Shown here piece by piece: positions 24,465 to 33,653 of a DNA stretch of 54,141 nucleotides (the first letter of the stretch is position 1; each line of letters opens with the position of its first letter). The notes beneath the pieces are model-generated. The model saw only the letters and a program-made list of their open reading frames with translations. It did not search any database and had not been told where the DNA came from. Position numbers and translations under genes: made by a program. Source of the DNA: an uncultured Candidatus Melainabacteria bacterium (GTDB lineage: Bacteria; Cyanobacteriota; Vampirovibrionia; Gastranaerophilales; Gastranaerophilaceae); the NCBI GenBank assembly GCA_934675685.1, contig CAKURL010000008.1:1-54141 (forward strand), written 5' to 3'.

Positions 24465-25108
24465 TATTTAACCTCCTTTTGAGCATTGTTGTTTTTATTT
24501 GTAAATTTATCAACTAATTTTGTTGTTTTGTCGTTGATGACGTTGATAAAAGGTGCGTCAATTATGAAATTTGTAAATAACATAATGAATACTGCAGCCA
24601 TGCCGCCAATGGATTTACCCCATTTTGAAGCATTTTCTTGAGATAAATATTTGTTGTTTGCAATGTCTTTAAAGCCAAGAAGGTCTTTTCCAGAGTCGCC
24701 TTTTGAAGCAATATTTTGAGCTATTTTTTCTCCTGCTTTTGCGCAACCTAAAGTAGCTGCTCCGATACAAGCCATTCTAATTGCAATACCTGTGATTGTT
24801 CCTCCAACAGATTGCGAGAACGTACGGATAGCTTGGACTTTAGAACTTTGGTTTGTTCTTCCGTCTTTTTCGTCTGTCGCTTTTGTGATGGCTTTTCCGA
24901 TTCCAATATCCATAACAGGGCCAATTAAAGCTTCAGAGCCCGACATAACTATTTTTTGCGCAACTACGGAAGAACCTGCTAAGGCTGCGACACCCATCGG
25001 GTGCTTTCCTATGAAATCCACAGCGCCTTGCGCCATTGAACCTTTGAAATTTTGTTGTTTTTGGTTATTTTGCCCAACCAGTCGGCTTACTACATTGTTT
25101 ACTTTCAT
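24464..25108 (-). CDS. Putative membrane protein with N-terminal NFKG motif, first of a coupled pair
   Basis: 214 residues, not recognised. It begins MKVNNVVSRLVGQNNQKQ and then NFKGS, followed by Ala/Gly-rich hydrophobic segments (AALAGSSVVAQKIV, GPVMDIGIGKAI, GGTITGIAIRMACIGAATLG) and a late segment near residue 170 (GGMAAVFIMLFTNFIID). The short F-K-G motif close to the N terminus also occurs in the otherwise different protein at 34761-35774. A TATAAAAG sequence lies 6-8 bases before the ATG. Overlaps the start of its partner gene. Confidence 0.65.
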   Translation of the reverse strand: MKVNNVVSRLVGQNNQKQQNFKGSMAQGAVDFIGKHPMGVAALAGSSVVAQKIVMSGSEALIGPVMDIGIGKAITKATDEKDGRTNQSSKVQAIRTFSQSVGGTITGIAIRMACIGAATLGCAKAGEKIAQNIASKGDSGKDLLGFKDIANNKYLSQENASKWGKSIGGMAAVFIMLFTNFIIDAPFINVINDKTTKLVDKFTNKNNNAQKEVK

Positions 25109-25223
25109 ACAAATCTTTTATAACCTATAAAGTCATTTCCTATAAAACCCCTGAACAAATTTTTTTGCTATTTAAAATACATACTCTTTATATTTTTTTA
25201 CATATTTTGCCCATCTAAGGTTT

Positions 25224-25252
25224 TTGGCATAGAATAAATTATAGCAGAGAAT
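25224..25252 (+). promoter_or_regulatory. Possible promoter of leuA
   Basis: TTGGCA (25224-25229), 17-base spacer, GAGAAT (25247-25252). The 176-base gap before leuA holds no leader-peptide ORF rich in Leu codons and no T-box-like structure that I can see. Confidence 0.35.
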
Positions 25253-25284
25253 TGTAAAAAATACACTAAGGGGATATTAAGATT

Positions 25285-26841
25285 ATGCAAAGATTTGAGG
25301 CTTCAAAATATAAACCTTATTTTTATGACATCACTTTAAGAGATGGCAACCAATCCTTGAAAAAGCCTTGGAGCTTGGAAGAAAAGAAATTAATCTTTGA
25401 AAAAATCGAAGAGCTCAATATCCCTGCAATAGAAATTGGTTTTCCAGCTTCTTCCGAAATGGATTTTGAGGCATGCCAGACTTTAGCCAATTTAGCAAAA
25501 GAAAAAACAAAAGTTTCTGTTTTGGCTCGCGCCCATAAAGGCGACATAGATAAAGCCCTTCTTGCCATAAAAGACGCTAAAAATGCGCGCTTGCATACAT
25601 TTATCACTATGTCTCCTTTTCATATGGAACATGTTTTGATGAAGCCAAAAGAAGAAGTCCAAAAAATCGCGATTGAAGCTGTTCGATACGCAAAAAGCGA
25701 AATTGAAAAAATGGGAAAAGATTTTGATATCGAGTTTTCTGTGGAGCACTTTGGAGATTGCGAAGAAAATATTGATTTTGTGATTGAGTCTTTAAAAAAG
25801 ATAGTGGAAGAAGGGGCCACCACAATTAACCTTCCAAACACGGTTGAAAGATATTGCCCAAGTCGTTTTGTGAATTTAATTAAAAAAGTGAAAGAAAATT
25901 TACCTTCTTTTGTGACGATTTCTGTACATAATCATAATGACCTTGGAATGGCTACTGCGACAACAATAGAAAGCTTTTTTGCAGGCGCAAAGCAATTGGA
26001 ATGTTGCTTAAATGGGCTTGGTGAAAGAGCTGGAAACACAGATTTTAACCAAGTTGCTGTTGTTTTACACAATAACAAAATTGAAACAGGTATAGATTTA
26101 TCAAAGATTTATGAAACTTCGCTTTTGATTTCTCAGATGTCTAATGTGAAAATATATGAAAAAGCGCCTCTGGTGGGGCCGGAAGCCTTGGCGCACAGGT
26201 CTGGAATTCACCAAGACGGCGCAATTAAAACGAAAGATATTAATTTTGGCGCATATCGCCCAATCCACCCTGATTTAATCGGAAGATATGACGATGAAAA
26301 AATTGGCTTCACTTCTCAAAGCGGAAAAACAGCGATTTATGACATCATAAAAGCCATGAAATACCCAATAACTATTCAAGAATCCATTCTTTTAACCCCT
26401 CTTGCTAAGGAATTAGCCCAAAAAGAAGGCGAATTGAAAAACGAAGAAATTTTGAATTTGTATTTTGAAAAAATCTGTAACGTCAAAGGTGTGTTTGAAT
26501 TAATCTCCTTTAAGCCTGTTGAAAAAGGGGTATTTGACTTGTATTTCAATTTTAAAGACGAAAGAAAACAAGTTTTGTGCGTGGGAAATGGGCCAATCGA
26601 CGCATGCTTGAATGGTTTAGGAAAATTAGGCTTTTCTCATAAACTCACAAACTACAAACAATATTCGCTAGACGGCTTAGAAAAAGGTTCATCTGCTCGC
26701 GCGATGAGCGCCGTGTCTATTTTAGACAACAATAACAAAGAAGTTATAGGAAGAGCGATAGACCCTTCTACAGCGCAAGCGAACGTGAAAGCTATATTTA
26801 ATGCGCTAAATCAAATCTATTCAAAATCGTCGATTTTATAA
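25285..26841 (+). CDS. leuA: 2-isopropylmalate synthase
   Basis: First committed enzyme of leucine synthesis, condensing acetyl-CoA and 2-oxoisovalerate. The TIM-barrel domain has FYDITLRDGNQSL, IEIGFPASS, the metal-binding HNHNDLGMA and the GLGERAGNTD signature; LAHRSGIHQDGA marks the link region. The C-terminal ~130 residues form the LeuA dimer/regulatory domain, ending in AQANVKAIFNALNQIY. 518 residues is full length, so leucine feedback is plausible. AAGGGG lies 12 bases before the ATG. Other leu genes are not in the window. The 3' end overlaps the convergent phosphorylase gene by 25 bases. Confidence 0.92.
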   Translation: MQRFEASKYKPYFYDITLRDGNQSLKKPWSLEEKKLIFEKIEELNIPAIEIGFPASSEMDFEACQTLANLAKEKTKVSVLARAHKGDIDKALLAIKDAKNARLHTFITMSPFHMEHVLMKPKEEVQKIAIEAVRYAKSEIEKMGKDFDIEFSVEHFGDCEENIDFVIESLKKIVEEGATTINLPNTVERYCPSRFVNLIKKVKENLPSFVTISVHNHNDLGMATATTIESFFAGAKQLECCLNGLGERAGNTDFNQVAVVLHNNKIETGIDLSKIYETSLLISQMSNVKIYEKAPLVGPEALAHRSGIHQDGAIKTKDINFGAYRPIHPDLIGRYDDEKIGFTSQSGKTAIYDIIKAMKYPITIQESILLTPLAKELAQKEGELKNEEILNLYFEKICNVKGVFELISFKPVEKGVFDLYFNFKDERKQVLCVGNGPIDACLNGLGKLGFSHKLTNYKQYSLDGLEKGSSARAMSAVSILDNNNKEVIGRAIDPSTAQANVKAIFNALNQIYSKSSIL

Positions 26842-27656
26842 ATCATACGTTTAATTAAATCGCAAAGTTTTTTGCCAGAGGTTTTTCCGATTTCAAGAAC
26901 TTCTTGGTGAGAAAGCTTTTTGTCGGATACTCCCGTAGCTAAATTTGTAATCAAGCTAAAACCTACGATTTTCATGCCCAAATTGTTTGCAACAATTGCC
27001 TCAGGCGCGCTTGACATACCCACTGCGTCGGCTCCTAAAATTTTATATGCTTTGACTTCTGCTTTTGTTTCGTAGCTTGGGCCTGTGGTGGCTAGATATA
27101 CGCCTTTGATTAAGTCAATATTGACATCACAAGCGCAATTTAGGGCTAAGTCTTTTAAATCTTCGCAATAAACTTGGCTCATATCGGGAAATCTCACCCC
27201 TTCGCCATCGATTTGCTCCATTGGCCCAATCAAAGGATTTGTACCCATCAAGTTGATGTGGTCTTCTAGCATCATTATATCGCCAACTTTGAAGCTTTTT
27301 GACAATGCTCCTGCTGCGTTTGTGATGAAAAGATATTTAACGCCAAGTTTTTTAAAAACTTTAATAGGATATACAACTTCTTGCATTGTATATCCTTCGT
27401 AAAAGTGAAATCTTCCTTGCGCAATTACGCATTTTTTGGAAGAATTTTTGGTTTTAATTTCGCAAAACAACAACTCGCCTTTGTGACCTTCTGTTGAAGA
27501 AGTTGGGAAGTTTGGGATATTTGAATAAGGAATTGAAATCCCTTCTAAGCCGTCACAAAAAGAGCCCAAACCTGAGCCTAAAATTATAGCAACTTCAGGC
27601 GAAAAATCATTCGTTTCTTTTTTTAAAAAGTCAACTGTTTCTTGAAGTTTTTCCAT
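26817..27656 (-). CDS. Purine nucleoside phosphorylase (trimeric class)
   Basis: Phosphorolyses guanosine/inosine to base and ribose-1-phosphate for purine salvage. Motifs in order: ILGSGLGSFCDGLE, GHKGELLF, GRFHFYEGYTM, FITNAAGAL, HINLMGTNPL and TTGPSYETKAEV (phosphate/base binding), then GMSSAPEAIVA. 279 residues from the ATG at 27656, normal for the PNP-II class; the frame opens at 27689 but that start would overlap the omega-like gene. The Asn of NLATG (base recognition) is present, consistent with guanine/hypoxanthine nucleosides. Confidence 0.92.
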   Translation of the reverse strand: MEKLQETVDFLKKETNDFSPEVAIILGSGLGSFCDGLEGISIPYSNIPNFPTSSTEGHKGELLFCEIKTKNSSKKCVIAQGRFHFYEGYTMQEVVYPIKVFKKLGVKYLFITNAAGALSKSFKVGDIMMLEDHINLMGTNPLIGPMEQIDGEGVRFPDMSQVYCEDLKDLALNCACDVNIDLIKGVYLATTGPSYETKAEVKAYKILGADAVGMSSAPEAIVANNLGMKIVGFSLITNLATGVSDKKLSHQEVLEIGKTSGKKLCDLIKRMIYKIDDFE

Positions 27657-27681
27657 ATTAAAACCTAAATTTATAAAAGTA

Positions 27682-27927
27682 TTAACCAACTAAGCCGTCG
27701 TCGTCTGATTCGGAAGCTTTTACCATGATAGCATGTTGCACAGGTTTTTCTTTTTTAACGTTTGAATCAAAAGCAACTTCGACATCATAGCCAAAATCGT
27801 CTCTTGGCTTTTTGATTTGAGATTCGTCAACAAGTTTTTTTGCTAATTCAATTAATTCATACACTAATTGATATCTATTTGGGGCTTTTTCGTTTAAATC
27901 CCATGCTGTTTTTGTAATTTGGTTCAT
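27682..27927 (-). CDS. rpoZ: Probable RNA polymerase omega subunit
   Basis: 81-residue acidic protein. The segment APNRYQLVYELIELAKKLVD corresponds to the omega signature (NRYxLVxxxAxRAxxL) and KEKPVQHAIMVKAS to the later conserved block in which omega proteins have kPv-AI-E. It is closer in style to cyanobacterial than to proteobacterial omega. The match is short, so a small unrelated protein remains possible. AGGAG precedes the ATG. It lies between flhA and the purine phosphorylase on the same strand; omega is more often beside gmk. Confidence 0.6.
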   Translation of the reverse strand: MNQITKTAWDLNEKAPNRYQLVYELIELAKKLVDESQIKKPRDDFGYDVEVAFDSNVKKEKPVQHAIMVKASESDDDGLVG

Positions 27928-27986
27928 ATTTTTCTCCTAGTATTACAATTTTACAATGAGTTTTTATTCCATGCAAGAAAAATTTA

Positions 27987-30074
27987 TTAATAGCCTTCGC
28001 CTATTGTGTCGATTGCTTCGACTCTGATATCTGTAATCAATTCTGAATATGAAATTACGACGATTGTAGGAATATGGCGCTCTAACATTTGGTATAAAGG
28101 AAGCCTTATTCTTGGCGAACACAAAATCACAGGCTGAGTGCCCACAGCTCCTTGCGCGCGCATTAGAGTGTTTGCTGTGGTTTCGATTAATTCTTGAACT
28201 TGCATAGGGTTTAACAAGAACATTGTGCCTAATTCTGTTCTTTGGCAGCTGTCGTCTAAAGTTTTTTCCCATTCGGAAGATAAAGTTAGCGCATATAAGA
28301 CTTTTTCTTTGTTTGCGTTAGATAAGCAAATTTGGCGCCCTAAGGCAGCTCTTAATCTTTCAGATAAGATATCAGGTTCTTTTGAAAATCTTGCGTAGTC
28401 ACAAAGTCTTTCAAAGATGAAGATAATATCTTTTATCGAAACTTTTTCTCTGATTAAGTTAACAAATATTTTTCTTAAGTCCGACGTAGAGATGATTGTA
28501 GGAACAAGGTCGTTTACTAAAGTTGGGTCTTGCGATTTTACAAGCTCCATCAATTTCAAAACGTCCGTTTTTGTCATTACTTCATCTACATATTTTCTAA
28601 CACATTCTTGCAAGTGCGTCACAATAACGTCAACCGCGTCGACTGCTTGGATATTGTCGTCTTTTGAGATGTGTTGCGGGTTGATCCAATATGCTTGAGA
28701 TTGGTAAGTAGGCTCAATTGAAGCGATTGCGTTATCAGGCAACTTTTTATTCAAAGCTTCAAATTGATCTGCAATTACCATTAATTTTCCAGGGTAAACC
28801 GTCCCTGTTGCGACTGGATTTCCGCGAATAGAAATCAAATATTCATTGTCTCCTATGGCGCTTGAATCCATAATTCTTATGTTTGGAATGATATAACCTA
28901 AGTCGTCTGTCACTCTTTGTCTTAAGGCTGCGATTTTTGCAAGCAATTGTCCATCTTGTTCTGGGTCTGCGATGATTAAAAGCCCTGCGCCCACTTGCAA
29001 AGATAAAACATCTACCCCTAATCTTTCATACATCTTATTAGGGTTTACAAGGTCTTGCATGTTTTGTTTTACGGCGTCTAATTGCCCCAGTTGTTGTTGT
29101 ACGTCTTGATTTACTAAAACAGATAAACCGCCCATAATCAAAATGGCAGCAAAAATCACAAATGGATACCAAGGCAAGCCCGTAATTGGAGATGTTATCG
29201 CGCACAAAAACAAAAACCCAGAAGCCAAAAACAAACTTGTTGGTTTAGATAAAATTTGAATAGCTAAATCTGACCCTAAGGCTACGCCTGAACCTGTTGC
29301 TCGAGACATCACGATACCAGATGAAATAGACATAAGCAAAGATGGAACTTGGGAGCACAAACCGTCCCCAATAGTTAAAACTGTATATTTATTTACAGCG
29401 TCTTCTGCACTCATGCCATTTATTAAAATTGCGATAATCAAACCGCCGATGATATTGATTAAAGTGATGATGATACCGGCTATAGTATCCCCTTTTACAA
29501 ACTTCATGGCACCGTCCATAGAACCATATAAGCTTGATTCTCTTTGTAAATCTTCTCTTCTTTTGACTGCTTCTTCTGGAGAAATTAACCCTGCGTTAAA
29601 GTCCGCGTCGATTGTCATTTGTTTCCCTGGCATCGCGTCCAATGCAAAGCGGGCAGATACTTCTGCGATACGTTCCGCACCTTTTGTGATTACCATAAAT
29701 TGCACAACTGTGATAATCAAGAAAATTACAACCCCGACTATCATGTTTCCGCCTGAAACGAAGTCGCCAAAAGCGGTTACGACTTGGCCGGCGTCGCCTT
29801 TTGCTAAAATTAGACGAGTGGAAGCGATGGAAAGAACTAGCCTAAACACCGTCCCAATCAAAAGAATAGATGGAAAGGCCGCCAATTCTAGGGGTTTATT
29901 GACATACAAAGAAATCATCAAAAGGACGATTCCAAGCGTGATATTAAAACCTATGGACATGTTTATTATCCAAGTCGGAACTTCAAAAAGCAAAATTCCG
30001 ATTAAGAGGATTACGAAAACCGCCAACGATAATTCAGAAAGTAAATTGTGGCTTGGAGCAGAAGGAGCGGCCAT
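27987..30074 (-). CDS. flhA: Flagellar export gate protein FlhA
   Basis: 695-residue membrane component of the flagellar type III export apparatus. Residues 1-~320 contain about eight transmembrane segments and the FHIPEP-type block (GAERIAEVSARFALDAMPGK followed by QMTIDADFNAGLI). The C-terminal cytoplasmic half forms the ring that docks chaperone-substrate complexes. It ends DTIGEGY. Start and stop overlap fliH by one base, so both are translated together. Usually flhA follows flhB; here it closes a fliE-fliF-fliG-fliH run. Flagellar rather than injectisome because FliE and FliF accompany it. Confidence 0.96.
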   Translation of the reverse strand: MAAPSAPSHNLLSELSLAVFVILLIGILLFEVPTWIINMSIGFNITLGIVLLMISLYVNKPLELAAFPSILLIGTVFRLVLSIASTRLILAKGDAGQVVTAFGDFVSGGNMIVGVVIFLIITVVQFMVITKGAERIAEVSARFALDAMPGKQMTIDADFNAGLISPEEAVKRREDLQRESSLYGSMDGAMKFVKGDTIAGIIITLINIIGGLIIAILINGMSAEDAVNKYTVLTIGDGLCSQVPSLLMSISSGIVMSRATGSGVALGSDLAIQILSKPTSLFLASGFLFLCAITSPITGLPWYPFVIFAAILIMGGLSVLVNQDVQQQLGQLDAVKQNMQDLVNPNKMYERLGVDVLSLQVGAGLLIIADPEQDGQLLAKIAALRQRVTDDLGYIIPNIRIMDSSAIGDNEYLISIRGNPVATGTVYPGKLMVIADQFEALNKKLPDNAIASIEPTYQSQAYWINPQHISKDDNIQAVDAVDVIVTHLQECVRKYVDEVMTKTDVLKLMELVKSQDPTLVNDLVPTIISTSDLRKIFVNLIREKVSIKDIIFIFERLCDYARFSKEPDILSERLRAALGRQICLSNANKEKVLYALTLSSEWEKTLDDSCQRTELGTMFLLNPMQVQELIETTANTLMRAQGAVGTQPVILCSPRIRLPLYQMLERHIPTIVVISYSELITDIRVEAIDTIGEGY

Positions 30075-30892
30075 TAGAACCCTCCTTTATAAATGCCAAA
30101 AGCGCTTTGCAAGACTGCTAATTGCGTTTTGAAATTTGCGTCAATCACCCCATTGTTTGCAATTAAAATGCAACTTCCTTTTTCGATTGTTTCATCTCCT
30201 TGGAAGTTGAATTTCACTCCTTTGTCTTTTGCTTCAATGATTTCAGGCAAAGAAGCTTGTGCAAATTCTAGGTCGTCTGGGTTTATTTTTATAGTGATTT
30301 TTTGTGTATCAGAATTCATTTCATCAAGTGCTGATTCTACTATGTTTTTTAAAACATCAGGAGATGTCTTGACTTCTTGTTTAATGATTTTTTGGGCAAT
30401 TTCAAGAGAGATATCCATGATATGTGGAAAAAATTCTTCATACATTGAATCTTTGATAGATAAAAAATCAATTAAAGATTTTTTTATTCCTTCAATTTCT
30501 TCGCTTGCGCGCTCAAGCCCGTTTTGGTAGCCTTCTTTTGCGGCTAATTCTTTGATTGTGTGGGCTTCTTGTTGCGCTCTTGAGACTAAAGACCTTTCGT
30601 CTATTCTTCTATAGCCTCTTCTTCTGTCTCCTCTTCTTCTTTCTATTCTTTCTTTAAAGTCGATTGAAGAAATGTCGATTTTTTCAAAGCTTTTGTCTAT
30701 CGCAAGCAAAGAAGAATCCTCTTTTGGTTTTTCTTCTTCTTTAACTATTTCTTTTTGTTGTGGTAAATTTTCTAATTTTTTCGTATCTAAAATTAAATCT
30801 TCTTTTTTTATAATGTTTTTTTTAGCATTATTTGAAGAAGATGTCGAAGAATTTTGCTCTTTTTGTTTTATTGTTTTTTTTCTTATTATCAT
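30074..30892 (-). CDS. fliH: Flagellar assembly protein FliH
   Basis: 272 residues. The N-terminal ~125 residues are highly charged and disordered (poly-Lys/Glu, ERIERRRGDRRRGYRR). The C-terminal ~140 residues show the FliH/SctL pattern: a helical AKEGYQNGLERASEEI region, then MDISLEIAQKIIKQEV and ITIKINPDDLEFAQ. FliH is the stator-like partner and regulator of the export ATPase FliI, which is not encoded next to it here. It overlaps fliG-like by four bases (ATGA) and flhA by one. Confidence 0.85.
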   Translation of the reverse strand: MIIRKKTIKQKEQNSSTSSSNNAKKNIIKKEDLILDTKKLENLPQQKEIVKEEEKPKEDSSLLAIDKSFEKIDISSIDFKERIERRRGDRRRGYRRIDERSLVSRAQQEAHTIKELAAKEGYQNGLERASEEIEGIKKSLIDFLSIKDSMYEEFFPHIMDISLEIAQKIIKQEVKTSPDVLKNIVESALDEMNSDTQKITIKINPDDLEFAQASLPEIIEAKDKGVKFNFQGDETIEKGSCILIANNGVIDANFKTQLAVLQSAFGIYKGGF

Positions 30893-31842
30893 GAAGCGTT
30901 TTCTTCTATATATCGAGATATTGTATCTGCGATGTGGGCAGGAAGTTTCTTTCTTTTCTTGTCATAGCAAGATTGGACGAATTCCTTAACCTTTGGCCTT
31001 TCATCTTTTATAATATTAGAAATTTCATCTTTGGACGATTTTTTAATAATTTTACACATTTTATTATATGCTTTGTCGTAGCTTATAACAACTGTCTCAG
31101 GTAAAGTATTTTTGATTTCATTAAAACATTCCATAGTTGCTCTCACGTCTAATTTTTCTTCTAAATCGTCCATTTTTAAATATTGAATTAAAACATCTCT
31201 TTCGGGTTTGTTGAATTTTTGTAAGATACCTTTTATGCGCTCAGGGGGAAAATTCCTGATTAAAACGGCAAAAGAAGCTAAGCGAATGAGCTTTTTGTCG
31301 TTCATTTGGGCAATGTCTTCTTTTGTTTCTTCTTCTACTTGTTCGACTGCCATTTTGTCGATGTTGGATTGAGAAAGGGCATTTTTTTCGACTTCGTCGT
31401 TAATTATGCCTTTTGCTCTTAATTCTTCCATGGTCTTTGCGAAGCACTTTTTAACATGTGCTTCTACTAAAGAAATAAGCTGTTCTTGGGGTATTTGCCC
31501 TTCGATTGCTTTTTTTGCAATTTCAAAAACGGTAAAAGCAATTTTTTGCAAAATTCCTTCTCTGAATTTTGGGTCAATTTTTGCTCTTATGATGTCGACG
31601 GACTTGTGGAAAATCCATTCTCCGATGAATTGGGTGATGATGCTTGCTTCTTGAGCAGAAAGCTTGGAATTTTGCTCGTTGACCAAGGCTTCGCCTGCCA
31701 TTGCACAAAAACGAGCAATGATTTTTACAATGAAATCTCTGTCTTGAGCCGAAATGTCGTTTGGAATAACTTGGCTTGCTTGTTGAGCTAAATCATTTGA
31801 AAATTCTCTATATTGAAATGTTTTTATGTCACTTTGTGGCAT
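30889..31842 (-). CDS. fliG: Divergent FliG-like motor switch protein
   Basis: 317 residues between fliF and fliH, the place of fliG. Residues ~185-250 (KKLIRLASFAVLIRNFPPER and the following GILQKFNKPERDVLIQYLKM) resemble the FliG helical repeats built around a pair of Pro-Glu turns. The EHPQ-type middle motif and the charged torque helix of the usual C-terminal domain are not evident, and the first ~170 residues do not match typical FliG. FliF keeps a typical FliG-binding tail, which argues that this protein is its partner. Assignment is by position plus weak similarity. Confidence 0.55.
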   Translation of the reverse strand: MPQSDIKTFQYREFSNDLAQQASQVIPNDISAQDRDFIVKIIARFCAMAGEALVNEQNSKLSAQEASIITQFIGEWIFHKSVDIIRAKIDPKFREGILQKIAFTVFEIAKKAIEGQIPQEQLISLVEAHVKKCFAKTMEELRAKGIINDEVEKNALSQSNIDKMAVEQVEEETKEDIAQMNDKKLIRLASFAVLIRNFPPERIKGILQKFNKPERDVLIQYLKMDDLEEKLDVRATMECFNEIKNTLPETVVISYDKAYNKMCKIIKKSSKDEISNIIKDERPKVKEFVQSCYDKKRKKLPAHIADTISRYIEENAS

Positions 31843-31868
31843 AATTTCTATACTTTCTCCCCCGATTT

Positions 31869-33599
31869 TTAATTTACATTATCAATCCAATTTTTTATCT
31901 TTTCAACTGCTTCATTTTCGTCCATTGAATTAAAATCTGTCTCAAGCTCATTTAGAGCTTCTTCTAAATCGCCTCTGTTTCTTTGGGCTCTTGGCGCGCT
32001 TTGCGCAGCTGTTTTTGCTTGTTCGATTGCAAGGGCATATTGGTTTTTTTGTTCCAAGAAGTTTTGAGTCATTTGTTCTTGTTGAGCCAATAATGTTGTT
32101 GTTTGTTGGGCCATGGTCTTTAATTGTTCGTCTTGAGAAGCGGCAATTTTTCTTAAATATTCAAGCTCTTCTTCTTGTTTTTTAGATTCGTCTTTGACTT
32201 TTTTCCCTATGTGCCCAAGGCCCAAAATCAAACCTATTAAAAGCATAGCGCCCACTACCCACCAAGGGTTTCCGGATTCTTCCACTTCGGGAAGTTCGTT
32301 TTCTTTGTCTGGAGCTAAAACTAAGCTGTTTGATTCAACAAAAGCGATTGAAACGTTTTCCGGGTTCACTTTTGGGCTCGCTGCGTTTGCAATCAAGGTT
32401 TTTAGTTCATATAAGCTCATGTTTGAAGGAATTGCGTTTTCGTCTACCGAAACGGCGATAGAAATTTCTTCTATAATTCCTGCTGATTTATATTCATTTA
32501 TTTGAGTTTTAGAAACTCCGTATTGTGTTTCTGTGGCTTGTCTTTGATATTGTCTATCTGAAGAAGAATTTCCGGATTGGATTTGCCCTTTCACTCCAGA
32601 TGGAACATACATGCTCACAGGATTAACGCCAGAAGAAGTAGAGTTATTGTTGTTGTCTCCTAGGTTTTCTTTGAAATTTTGTTCGCTAACTGCTGTTTTT
32701 TGGTTTGGGTCATATAAAATGCTCGATTTTTCAACAGGAGCTTGAGTCAAAAACGTGGAGACAGTGGCGATATAATTTCCTTTTCCGATTAATTTATCCA
32801 ATTGCGCATTTACTTTAGATTGCATATATTTATCGTTTTCTTCGATTTTTGCAATAGCGTCGTCTGAAGCGCCTATGATTGAATTATAGACTGTGCCATT
32901 TGTGTCTGTGATTGAAATGTTTTCGGATTCAAGCCCGTGCACAGCGCCTAAAAGCAAGTTTGAAATTGCTTTTACTTTCATGTTGTCTAGTCTTTCGCCC
33001 GATGGCATAGTGATTTGGACTGTTGCTGTGATTGGTTTTTGGTCTGAAGCAAAGAAGGTTTGCTCCGGAATTGAAACAAAAACTTGCGCATTTTCAATCG
33101 GAGGGATTTTTCTGATTAAGCGCGCCAATTCGCCATTTACAGCTCTGACTAATTTAATTTTTTTGTCATCTTTGGTAGAGGTAAAATCGCCCTTGTCAAA
33201 GATTTCAAGCCCTGTGTGTTCGTCTAATAAGCCGCTTTTTACAATCGCCAAAAGCGCTTGGTCTCTTTGGTCTTGGGTATATTCTTTTAAAACAATATCC
33301 ATCTTGGACCCATTAGAAACTTTTGTCGCTTTGATTTGTTCTCTTGCTAAAAGAGCTTGGACTTCTAAGGCTTTTCCTGCATTATCTGTAGTAAACAGCG
33401 TTACAGGGTCGTTTTTGATTACTTTTTCTGCCGCTTTGATTTGGCCATCTTTGTTTTGTGTGCCATTTGGTGAAGTTGATGACCCCACGAGCATACAAAT
33501 TCCTAAAATAACAACAAGCGAAATCGCTACAACGCTTACTATCATTGTAGCAAAAAGAGGTTTATTTTCAGTTAGTTGTTTTAGGTCAAATTTTTCCAT
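31869..33599 (-). CDS. fliF: Flagellar MS-ring protein FliF
   Basis: 576 residues. An N-terminal membrane segment (ATMIVSVVAISLVVILGICM) is followed by the YscJ/FliF ring-building domains (residues ~60-240, with TLFTTDNAGKALEVQALLA, GELARLIRKIPPIENAQVFV and LDNMKVKAISNLL). A low-complexity Ser/Asn loop comes next, then the second membrane segment (WWVVGAMLLIGLILGLGHIG, ~455-475), a coiled-coil Gln/Glu stretch and an acidic C-terminal tail ending AVEKIKNWIDNVN. That tail is the usual FliG docking peptide. Forms the base ring in the cytoplasmic membrane. Confidence 0.95.
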   Translation of the reverse strand: MEKFDLKQLTENKPLFATMIVSVVAISLVVILGICMLVGSSTSPNGTQNKDGQIKAAEKVIKNDPVTLFTTDNAGKALEVQALLAREQIKATKVSNGSKMDIVLKEYTQDQRDQALLAIVKSGLLDEHTGLEIFDKGDFTSTKDDKKIKLVRAVNGELARLIRKIPPIENAQVFVSIPEQTFFASDQKPITATVQITMPSGERLDNMKVKAISNLLLGAVHGLESENISITDTNGTVYNSIIGASDDAIAKIEENDKYMQSKVNAQLDKLIGKGNYIATVSTFLTQAPVEKSSILYDPNQKTAVSEQNFKENLGDNNNNSTSSGVNPVSMYVPSGVKGQIQSGNSSSDRQYQRQATETQYGVSKTQINEYKSAGIIEEISIAVSVDENAIPSNMSLYELKTLIANAASPKVNPENVSIAFVESNSLVLAPDKENELPEVEESGNPWWVVGAMLLIGLILGLGHIGKKVKDESKKQEEELEYLRKIAASQDEQLKTMAQQTTTLLAQQEQMTQNFLEQKNQYALAIEQAKTAAQSAPRAQRNRGDLEEALNELETDFNSMDENEAVEKIKNWIDNVN

Positions 33600-33622
33600 T
33601 ACATTGCAATTCTACAGTTTAA

Positions 33623-33628
33623 ATTATA
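33623..33628 (-). promoter_or_regulatory. -10 box upstream of fliF
   Basis: TATAAT on the minus strand within the 54-base fliE-fliF gap, with TTAACT near the -35 position. It may give fliF extra transcription. It is a sigma-70-type box; I see no sigma-28 signature. Confidence 0.4.
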
Positions 33629-33653
33629 CTATCATAATTCCTGAAAGTTAAGG

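Noticed and set aside
25109..25284. T-box or Leu-leader attenuator before leuA
   Set aside because: No tRNA-binding T-box sequence, no run of Leu codons in a short ORF and no terminator stem are visible.
26817..26841. 25-base convergent overlap of leuA and the nucleoside phosphorylase gene as evidence of a misassigned end
   Set aside because: Both C termini are plausible for their families and convergent overlaps of this size are ordinary in compact genomes.
29413..30132. 239-codon plus-strand open frame opposite flhA
   Set aside because: Antisense shadow of FlhA; Ile/Pro/Lys-rich with no family pattern.
32893..33651. 252-codon plus-strand open frame opposite fliF
   Set aside because: Antisense shadow of a well-supported FliF gene; the peptide is low-complexity Ser/Thr/Phe with no domain.
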